Source: Eubacterium sp.
GTDB lineage: Bacteria > Bacillota > Clostridia > Lachnospirales > Lachnospiraceae
Assembly (NCBI GenBank): GCA_017433295.1
Contig: JAFRHL010000056.1
Span: forward strand, 1 to 40,663
Length of the DNA: 40,663 nt
Direction: 5' to 3'
Within the stretch, counting starts at the first letter, position 1, and each line of letters opens with the position of its first letter. The notes under the pieces were generated by a model. It made no database searches. It was not told where the DNA came from and saw nothing but the letters and a program-made list of their open reading frames with translations. Positions 31,172 through 37,201 of this stretch are shown here, piece by piece. Both the position numbers and the translations under genes were made by a program.

Positions 31172-31402
31172 TCATGAAGCCGCGACCGCTTCCCTGGCCT
31201 CCACTACTGCAATGGCCCTTGCTCTTGCCAAAGCTCTGCGCCTTTTCGCAGCTTTTTTCGCAGCTTTCCTTTCCTGCTTTACCAGGTTGCTGACTGCTTC
31301 ATAGGGCGTCGGGTCCTTGATGCCACAGCAGTCATACAGGTCGATCTTTTCTTCTTTTTCACACACTCTTTTCATCTCACGCTGTACTTTTCTCTTTCTC
31401 AT
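31172..31402 (-). CDS. 76-aa basic, helical hypothetical protein
   Basis: 76 aa from ATG 31402 (GGAAAGGAG six bases upstream). N-terminus MRKRKVQREMKRVCEKEEKI, a middle motif LYDCCGIKDPTPYEAV with two cysteines, and a C-terminal basic Ala/Arg helix (RKAAKKAAKRRRALARARAI). The frame is open upstream, and ATG 31597 also has a GGAGG, giving 141 aa; but that extension translates the hairpin-rich leader, so I prefer the short form. Probably nucleic-acid binding (inference). First clear gene of the long minus-strand transcript. Confidence 0.55.
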   Translation of the reverse strand: MRKRKVQREMKRVCEKEEKIDLYDCCGIKDPTPYEAVSNLVKQERKAAKKAAKRRRALARARAIAVVEAREAVAAS

Positions 31403-31740
31403 CGCAGACTCCTTTCCAAATGGATTTTTTAGAAAAAACTTAGACTTCCCCCTTGGGGGCCGGCAGTTCCAACGTTCGGATTTCTCCGAGAAATGGCTGG
31501 ACCTTCTGTCCAGAAGAAGTATCGCCCGGTCGATCTTACCTGGTCCCTCCCGGTCCAGGTAAGATCTCCGGCGGCACTTCCCTCTGCCTGTAATCATTCT
31601 ACCGCCTCCGGATTCCAAAAAACATGACTGGATCCGCAAGTTTCCCCCCTAAAAACTTGCGGATTTCTGCAAGTTTCCGACTTCTTCTTGTAATATTGCT
31701 AAATTGTCTGACGATTATCAGGGTGTACATGATATCCTTC
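31403..31740 (-). promoter_or_regulatory. Structured leader of the element transcript
   Basis: No clear gene other than a possible leader peptide. Two strong perfect hairpins: 12-bp arms GATCTTACCTGG (31532-31543) and CCAGGTAAGATC (31555-31566), and 12-bp arms ATCCGCAAGTTT (31632-31643) and AAACTTGCGGAT (31653-31664). A third copy of GCAAGTTTCC follows at about 31669, giving an alternative pairing partner. Smaller hairpins lie near 31476-31520. No convincing minus promoter is seen. Competing structures ahead of several intergenic terminators suggest attenuation or antitermination. Confidence 0.5.
31599..31730 (-). CDS. Possible 43-aa leader peptide
   Basis: ATG 31730 is preceded by AAGGAAGGATATC, a fair RBS. 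The 43 codons read MYTLIIVRQFSNITRRSRKL then run through the 31632-31664 hairpin and stop next to the ATG at 31597. Basic and short; translating ribosomes would melt the hairpin, as in attenuators. It may equally be chance. Confidence 0.35.
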   Translation of the reverse strand: MYTLIIVRQFSNITRRSRKLAEIRKFLGGKLADPVMFFGIRRR

Positions 31741-31753
31741 CTTGAAAAATTAA

Positions 31754-31782
31754 TTGAAATATATAGGGAATCGAATTATGCT
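31754..31782 (+). promoter_or_regulatory. Promoter for the MBL-fold gene
   Basis: TTGAAA (31754-31759), 17-bp spacer, TATGCT (31777-31782), 51 nt upstream of ATG 31833, which has AAGGAGGAGATCAC. It should drive the MBL and YciI-like genes. Confidence 0.65.
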
Positions 31783-31832
31783 ATTATCAGATCCGGATTT
31801 ATTTAAAATACGGGGGATAAGGAGGAGATCAC

Positions 31833-32534
31833 ATGGCAAAAATGATAAAAGTCAATGAGGATACTTACAGGTTTGAGGATGAGGGTGTCCGGTTCTTCCT
31901 GTTTTGTGGTACCAAAAAAGCGGCATTGATCGATACCGGAATGAAAACGCCTGATGCAAGAAGAATAGCGGAAGAACTGACCGACCTGCCTCTTATCCTG
32001 ATCAATACCCATGCGGATCCGGATCATATTTCAGGAAACTCTGCTTTTGAAGAGTTCTATATGAATCCTGCAGAATCAGATAACTACAGGGAACACGGCG
32101 GGCAGGGAAAGATCATCCCTGTCCGGGAAGGGAATGAGATCGATCTTGGCGGCAGGACCCTCCTTATCATTGACATCCCAGGACACACACCCGGAAGCAT
32201 AGCGATATTGGACGAAAAGAACAGGGTGCTTATAAGCGGTGATACTGTACAGGATGGTAATATCTTCATGTTCGGATCACGTCGAGATATGGATCTGTTT
32301 ATAGAAAGCCTGCGGCACCTGAAAGAGTACGCCGGACGATATGATGAGATTTATCCCATGCACGGTTCTTTTCCTGTGAAAGCCGACCTGATCGATAAAC
32401 TGATCTCCGGGGCCTCTGAGATCCGGAATGGCAAAGCATCAGGATCTACAGTCGATCTTTTTGGCAAGGATGTCTTTTATTATAAATATCCCTATGCCGG
32501 GTTCCTATGTGATATAGACGAAAAAAAGGAGTGA
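31833..32534 (+). CDS. MBL-fold metallo-hydrolase
   Basis: 233 aa. Metallo-beta-lactamase fold: the metal motif region reads INTHADPDHISGN at ~58-70, followed by GHTPGSIAI (~128-136), SGDTVQDG (~149-156) and MHGSF (~184-188). In the first motif HADPDH has Asp in place of the usual second His of HxHxDH, as in some hydrolases of this superfamily, so metal ligation may differ. Likely a thioester, lactone or phosphodiester hydrolase; substrate unknown. It starts a plus-strand pair with the YciI-like gene, 7 nt apart. Confidence 0.8.
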   Translation: MAKMIKVNEDTYRFEDEGVRFFLFCGTKKAALIDTGMKTPDARRIAEELTDLPLILINTHADPDHISGNSAFEEFYMNPAESDNYREHGGQGKIIPVREGNEIDLGGRTLLIIDIPGHTPGSIAILDEKNRVLISGDTVQDGNIFMFGSRRDMDLFIESLRHLKEYAGRYDEIYPMHGSFPVKADLIDKLISGASEIRNGKASGSTVDLFGKDVFYYKYPYAGFLCDIDEKKE

Positions 32535-32541
32535 TACAAAA

Positions 32542-32838
32542 ATGCAATATATTATCAGAGCGTATGACGGATCGGACATGCTGGAAATGCGCATGTCCGT
32601 CAGGCCGCGTCATCTAAAGAACATGGAAAGAGTAAAAGACCACGTCATCTGTGCCGGAGGGCTGCTGGATGACGAAGGAAAGATGAAAGGGTCTGTGCTG
32701 GTCATGGACTTTGAAGACAGGGCCTTCCTTGATAAATATCTGGACTCGGAGCCATATATTATGGAAAAGGTCTGGGAGAAGGTTGAGATCGAATCAATGA
32801 ATGTAGTCATTGTCAATGGCAAAAAGATCGGCAGCTAA
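32542..32838 (+). CDS. YciI-like protein
   Basis: 98 aa, single domain. The pattern fits YciI/YCII: an opening strand YIIRAYD, RPRHLKNMERV with a conserved His near 24, CAGGLLDDEGKMKGSVLVMD, and the DSEPYIMEKVWEKVEI segment. YciI-like proteins have a ferredoxin-like fold and a His-Asp pair that may catalyse dehalogenation-like or lyase reactions. RBS AAAAAAAGGAGTGATACAAAA before ATG. The 3' end runs straight into the serine-recombinase fragment, so the last residues (NGKKIGS) may come from the junction. Confidence 0.75.
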   Translation: MQYIIRAYDGSDMLEMRMSVRPRHLKNMERVKDHVICAGGLLDDEGKMKGSVLVMDFEDRAFLDKYLDSEPYIMEKVWEKVEIESMNVVIVNGKKIGS

Positions 32839-33112
32839 GGATATCAGCAAGAAGATAAGATCCACATTCAAGTCAAAGGGAGATTCCGGTAAACATGTTG
32901 CCAGCTCACCGCCTTATGGTTTTATCAAGGATCCGAATGAAAAAAACCATTGGATCGTGGATGAAGAGGCTGCCGAGATAGTAAGGCGGATGTTTCGATT
33001 GACACTTGAAGGCAACAAGACTTTTTCAATGAGCATATCAGAAGATAATTCGGAGGTCGAGAGTGAAAATCCCGGCCTCTTATATTTTTTGCTTGACTAT
33101 GACGTTACGTAA
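32835..33112 (+). pseudogene. Fragment of a large serine recombinase (TnpX/resolvase family)
   Basis: An internal piece with no start of its own. The stretch KDISKKIRSTFKSKGDSGKH followed by VASSPPYGFIKDPNEKNHW and IVDEEAAEIVRRMFRLTLEG is the segment between the catalytic and 'recombinase' domains of large serine recombinases of Tn4451/TnpX type. After LTLEGN the frame continues with unrelated residues (ending LLDYDVT). Neither the catalytic Ser domain nor the C-terminus exists here. It marks a former recombinase gene broken by rearrangement, joined to the end of the YciI-like gene. Confidence 0.75.
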
Positions 33113-33151
33113 TAGTTTATGATGTACTTACACGTGAAGGAGATGATAACC

Positions 33152-33880
33152 ATGATGACAGTAAATGAAGTAAGTAAACTGACCGGAGTGAGTATACGCA
33201 CTCTACAGTATTACGATAAGATAGGACTCCTGAAACCGGCGGAATATACCGAGTCCGGGTACAGGCTGTATGACGATACGGCCCTAGAGAGACTGCAACA
33301 GATCTTGCTGTTTCGTGAGCTAGAGTTTCCGCTTAAAGATATCAAGGATATCGTTACCAGATCTGATTTTGACAAAAAGAAGGCACTGGAGCAGCAGATT
33401 GAACTTCTGGAACTTCGGAAGAAACACATCGAGAATCTGATCGCCATGTGCCGTGGCTTAAAAACGAGAGGAGTGAGACATTTGGATTTTACAGCATTTG
33501 ATTCAAGTAAGCTCGATGAATATGCAAAGCGGGCGAAAAAACAGTGGGGAACCACAACGGAATATAAGGAATTTGCTGAAAAGAGCAAAGGCCGTAGTAA
33601 GCAGGACGAAGAAAGCATTATGGCGGACTTTATGAAAGTCTTTGAAGAGTTCGGCGCCATGAAGGATAAGGATCCTGCGTCCGCAGGAGTACAGGAGCAG
33701 GTAAAGAAGCTTCAGGCATATATCACGGATCATTTTTATAAATGCTCTGATGAAGTGCTTTTCGGGCTTGGTAAGATGTACGCTTCTGGTGGGGAGTTCA
33801 CCGAGAACATCGATAAGATGGGAGGAAAAGGTACTGCTGAGTTTACCTATAAAGCTATCTCGCATTTCTGTGGAAAATAG
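33152..33880 (+). CDS. MerR family regulator with TipAS-type ligand domain
   Basis: 242 aa from ATG 33152, after AAGGAG. The N-terminal MerR helix-turn-helix is clear (TVNEVSKLTGVSIRTLQYYD, IGLLKPAEYTESGYRLYDD), then the dimerisation helix (EQQIELLELRKKHIENLIAM). Residues ~125-242 match the TipAS antibiotic-recognition domain (WGTTTEYKEFAEKSKGRS; DPASAGVQEQVKKLQAYITD; LGKMYASGGEFTENIDKMGG). Such regulators sense thiopeptides or other drugs and activate promoters with 19-bp spacers. It has no neighbouring pump gene here. The target is unknown. Confidence 0.85.
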   Translation: MMTVNEVSKLTGVSIRTLQYYDKIGLLKPAEYTESGYRLYDDTALERLQQILLFRELEFPLKDIKDIVTRSDFDKKKALEQQIELLELRKKHIENLIAMCRGLKTRGVRHLDFTAFDSSKLDEYAKRAKKQWGTTTEYKEFAEKSKGRSKQDEESIMADFMKVFEEFGAMKDKDPASAGVQEQVKKLQAYITDHFYKCSDEVLFGLGKMYASGGEFTENIDKMGGKGTAEFTYKAISHFCGK

Positions 33881-33983
33881 GTCCGAGGAATAACGTGGTG
33901 CTTCATTTTGCAGAGAAAGGCAGTCAGACCGTGAAGGACAGGATAAAAAGGGTTATTTTCTTAGGGCCTAAGCACAATATGTA

Positions 33984-34012
33984 TTGACATTTTTTACCAA
34001 TTATGGTATGCT
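33984..34012 (+). promoter_or_regulatory. Strong promoter upstream of the small ORF
   Basis: TTGACA (33984-33989), 17-bp spacer, TATGCT (34007-34012). A 100-nt leader follows to the RBS at about 34100. The gap 33881-33983 has nothing I can call. Confidence 0.75.
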
Positions 34013-34113
34013 CATCGCATACATTTAAAGATAAAATTTTTCTAAGTACACCAGATAACCTAAAAGGGAGCATATCACCAAAACGATGTGACAGGGAAGG
34101 AGGTGTACTTATT

Positions 34114-34224
34114 ATGTGTCCAGATATCGTTGATCAAATCGAAATCCTTGCTGAACAGGTTTTAGAAATTGCGAAAAAGCTAAAGGCTTCTGATCCTGAT
34201 CTGATCCAAGGATCGAACCGTTAA
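34114..34224 (+). CDS. 36-aa hypothetical protein, possibly frameshifted
   Basis: 36 aa from ATG 34114, preceded by GGAAGGAGGTGTACTTATT. It is a single amphipathic helix (IVDQIEILAEQVLEIAKKLK) with the end SDPDLIQGSNR. In another frame the DNA continues after about 34205 with IEPLIGHLKKESRTLKEIFN ending at a stop at 34299-34301, which looks just as protein-like, so the original gene may have been ~64 aa before an indel. No family recognised. It has its own strong promoter. Confidence 0.45.
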   Translation: MCPDIVDQIEILAEQVLEIAKKLKASDPDLIQGSNR

Positions 34225-34309
34225 TTGGTCATCTTAAGAAAGAGTCACGAACTCTCAAAGAGATCTTTAACGAATTCTGCTGGCTGGAAATGCAGGAGTA
34301 AAAAACAGG

Positions 34310-34787
34310 GGGGGCGTCGCAGTAATGAACTTGCTGTGATTGTCACAGTTTTTCCCTTTCCGGCCTGCTTGGTCTTCACAAGACCTTTTGAATTCACGGT
34401 CGCATAATTTGTGTTGGAGGACGTCCATTTCAGAATCTTATAGGCTCCCTTTCCTGCTTTTGCAGATCCTTTTAACACATCAACTCCATGATAGTTATTT
34501 ACACAATATTTATAGACTTCCCCTTCCGTAAGATTCGGGATGAACACTTCCCAGATTCCCATATCACCAGTTTTTTTCATGGGATGAGAATCACGATTCC
34601 AATGATTAAAATTTCCAACCACACTGATATATCTGGCATTTGGTGCCCATACCGCAAAATAAACTCCTGGAGTTCCGTCCTTCATGGTAAGATGAGCACC
34701 TAATCTTCTGTATATTTCGTAATGTTTGCCCTGACCAAATAGATATTGATCTACTTCTGTCATCATTACTTCATTATATTCCGTCAT
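34310..34787 (-). pseudogene. glgB: Truncated glgB (1,4-alpha-glucan branching enzyme) fused to an Ig-like domain fragment
   Basis: Residues 1-~97 are the start of GlgB: VDQYLFGQGKHYEIYRRLGA, GVYFAVWAPNARYISVVGNF, NHWNRDSHPM, GIWEVFIPNLTEGEVYKYC, i.e. the N-terminal CBM48 module. Then the frame switches to a group-2 bacterial Ig-like fragment (LKGSAKAGKGAYKILKWTSS, NTNYATVNSKGLVKTKQAGK) and, after TITAS, to unrelated residues ending at 34245. The catalytic domain (another ~500 aa) is absent. The join in glgB is near 34480-34500 and the other near 34310-34330. It follows malQ by 9 nt, so glgB was once the last gene of the maltose operon. Confidence 0.8.
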
Positions 34788-34796
34788 AGTATCTGT

Positions 34797-36287
34797 CTAT
34801 CTCCCATATAAACTCATCAAGGCAGCAAAATCATTTCTGTGTTCTTTTGTGAACTGACCCTTTTTCAAACGCCATTTCCAGTTCTTACCATTTGTGGATG
34901 GCTGATTCATTCTTGCTTCATTTCCGAGACCAAGAATATCCTGCATCGGGATAACACATAAATCCGCTACACTACTCACTGCTCCACGGATAATGGTATG
35001 ATAGATTTCTTCATCCGAAGTAGAATAATCATGGAAATAATCTCTTACCATTTTTCTTTCTTCTTCCTGAAGTCCATGATTAAACCAGCCAACCACTGTT
35101 TCATTATCATGGGTTCCTGTATAGACTACACTATTCTTCACATAATTATGTGGAAGATAATCGCTGGCACTTCCGGAATCTCTTGAATCAAATGCAAACT
35201 CAAGAACCTTCATTCCTGCATATCCACTATCCTTTACCAACTGTCTGACCGTATCTGTCACATATCCAAGATCTTCTGCAATGATCTTTTTGCCCGGATA
35301 TGTTTTTTCAGCCTGTTCAAAGAGTTTCATTCCTGGTCCCTTTTCCCAATGGCCATTTTTCGCCGTTTTTTCGCCATAAGGGACACTAAAGTATTCATCA
35401 AATCCTCGGAAATGGTCGATGCGAACTACATCATACATGGTATAACAGAATCCAAGTCTCTTCATCCACCATGCATAATTTGTCTTTTCATGATACTCCC
35501 AGTCGTACAATGGATTACCCCATACCTGTCCATCTTCAGAGAATCCATCCGGCGGTACCCCTGCGATGGCTAATGGATACCCTTTCTCATCGAATTGGAA
35601 CAGTTCTTTGTGAGCCCATGCATCTGCACTGTCATAAGATACATAAATTGGAATATCTCCAATGATCTGAATGCCCTGATCATTGGCATATTTTTTGAGG
35701 GCAAGCCATTCTTTGCGAAATTCATATTGAAGAAATTTAAAAAACAGAATTTCTTCTTCCAGTTCCTTTTTCTTTTCTTCCAGGATTTTGGCATCACAAT
35801 AACGTAATGTATCATCCCAGTCGCCCCAGCTAGTGTTAGCATTATCCTCTTTCAAAGCCATATATAAAGCATAATCTTCAAGCCATGAACTTTCTTCTTT
35901 ACAAAATCTTTGAAAATCTTCTGAGTTAGAAATCTTGCTGTTATGAAAAGCTTTTCTTAGAATCGGATATCTTGTTTCATATAATTTTCCATAATCTACA
36001 CAGGTATCATCTTCTTCTGAATCATAGATTTCATAGTCTTCTTTCTGTAGCCATCCGTATTTTTCCAGCTGATCCAAATCAATAAAATATGGATTTCCGG
36101 CAAAGGTTGAGAAAGACTGATAAGGGGAATCCCCATATCCAGTTGGTCCAAGAGGCAGGATCTGCCAATATTTCTGTCCTGCTTCTTTTAACTGGTCTAC
36201 AAATTCATATGCTTCTTTCGAAAAGCATCCAATTCCGTGCGGAGAAGGGATACTTGTGATTGACATTAAGATACCATTTGCTCTCAT
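34797..36287 (-). CDS. malQ: 4-alpha-glucanotransferase (amylomaltase)
   Basis: 496 aa, normal for MalQ (GH77). Seen: GILMSITSIPSPHGIGCFSK at the start, QILPLGPTGYGDSPYQS, the catalytic region VRIDHFRGFDEYFSVP near 298-313 (nucleophile Asp in RIDHF), IIAEDLGYVT (acid/base Glu), and VYTGTHDNETVVGWF. It disproportionates maltodextrins, releasing glucose and building longer chains in the cytoplasm. Start overlaps the mapP stop by 4 nt (ATGA), AAGGAG RBS. It should act on maltose delivered by MapP. Confidence 0.93.
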   Translation of the reverse strand: MRANGILMSITSIPSPHGIGCFSKEAYEFVDQLKEAGQKYWQILPLGPTGYGDSPYQSFSTFAGNPYFIDLDQLEKYGWLQKEDYEIYDSEEDDTCVDYGKLYETRYPILRKAFHNSKISNSEDFQRFCKEESSWLEDYALYMALKEDNANTSWGDWDDTLRYCDAKILEEKKKELEEEILFFKFLQYEFRKEWLALKKYANDQGIQIIGDIPIYVSYDSADAWAHKELFQFDEKGYPLAIAGVPPDGFSEDGQVWGNPLYDWEYHEKTNYAWWMKRLGFCYTMYDVVRIDHFRGFDEYFSVPYGEKTAKNGHWEKGPGMKLFEQAEKTYPGKKIIAEDLGYVTDTVRQLVKDSGYAGMKVLEFAFDSRDSGSASDYLPHNYVKNSVVYTGTHDNETVVGWFNHGLQEEERKMVRDYFHDYSTSDEEIYHTIIRGAVSSVADLCVIPMQDILGLGNEARMNQPSTNGKNWKWRLKKGQFTKEHRNDFAALMSLYGR

Positions 36288-37162
36288 TTTTCTTCTCCTT
36301 TACTTGAAATGATTTCCTTACTCTGTATTTGAATCATAACCCCGAAATGATCGGAGATTACAACTTCTTCTTTCCCATTAAAAACAACCTGAGAAGACAG
36401 AACTTCCATGGATTCTTTTGAGAAAATGTAATCAATTCTCATTCCCTCATCAATCTCTTTCCAACCATCAATTGTACCAGGGACTGTAATCCCATCATCT
36501 TTCTCCCTGGCCAAAAGATAGGTATCCTGCCATCCCAACTCTTTCACATAGTCGTATCCTTCTCCATGAATATTTGCCTGACTGTTAAAATCTCCGAGAA
36601 GGAAAACATTTTCTTCCTTCTCCATCAATTTTTTGTGCAAAGAATTCATCTGAGAAATAAATGGTTCTTCTTCATCCTTCCACCATCCCATATGAACAGA
36701 ATAAAACCAGTTTTTCTTTCCCCCATATCGGATACATGCGCCAATGGTTTTTCTAGATTTCCAATTGTGATAATCTGCTTGTTTTGAAAAATAGAAGGCT
36801 TCCACATCAGCAATCGGATGAAGACTAAAGATCGCAAGCCCCTCATCGAACATATCATATCCGATTTTTGCACCAGTCCAGCTCCAATAATATTTTTTCC
36901 CTTTTTCTTCTAAGACTTTCGCAAGAAGTAATGCAAAATTATCTTTTCGAACTGGAACAGTGTCGGTCTTAATCGGACAGAAGGAACCTGGATAGGTTCC
37001 TTCCACAACATTTTCCTGACAGGTTTGACTGCATTCCTGCAAAGCAATGAAATCTAAAGAATCACGAATAATAAGATCTGATAAATGATTCAAGGCCATT
37101 TGAAATTGTTCTTCTGTCATCTTATTAAAATGACTGTGAATATTTATTGTTAGAATTTTCAT
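36284..37162 (-). CDS. mapP: Maltose 6'-phosphate phosphatase, EEP family
   Basis: 292 aa. Endonuclease/exonuclease/phosphatase fold: MKILTINIHSH start, FIALQECSQT (metal Glu ~43), NVFLLGDFNSQANIHG (~190-205), and the terminal VISDHFGVMI (Asp-His). In Firmicutes such a gene beside a maltose PTS encodes MapP, first described in Enterococcus, which removes phosphate from maltose 6'-phosphate. It is between malT and malQ here, exactly that context, so I assign it with fair confidence; another sugar-phosphate phosphatase is the main alternative. GAGG RBS upstream of ATG 37162. Confidence 0.8.
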   Translation of the reverse strand: MKILTINIHSHFNKMTEEQFQMALNHLSDLIIRDSLDFIALQECSQTCQENVVEGTYPGSFCPIKTDTVPVRKDNFALLLAKVLEEKGKKYYWSWTGAKIGYDMFDEGLAIFSLHPIADVEAFYFSKQADYHNWKSRKTIGACIRYGGKKNWFYSVHMGWWKDEEEPFISQMNSLHKKLMEKEENVFLLGDFNSQANIHGEGYDYVKELGWQDTYLLAREKDDGITVPGTIDGWKEIDEGMRIDYIFSKESMEVLSSQVVFNGKEEVVISDHFGVMIQIQSKEIISSKGEEK

Positions 37163-37201
37163 CTCTTTTATTCCTCGGGTTCCATCAAATGTGAATCATT
37201 T

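Noticed and set aside
31403-31639. Long N-terminal extension of the 31172 gene
   Set aside because: It would translate the hairpin-rich leader, is of odd composition, and the ATG at 31402 has a well-placed GGAAAGGAG.
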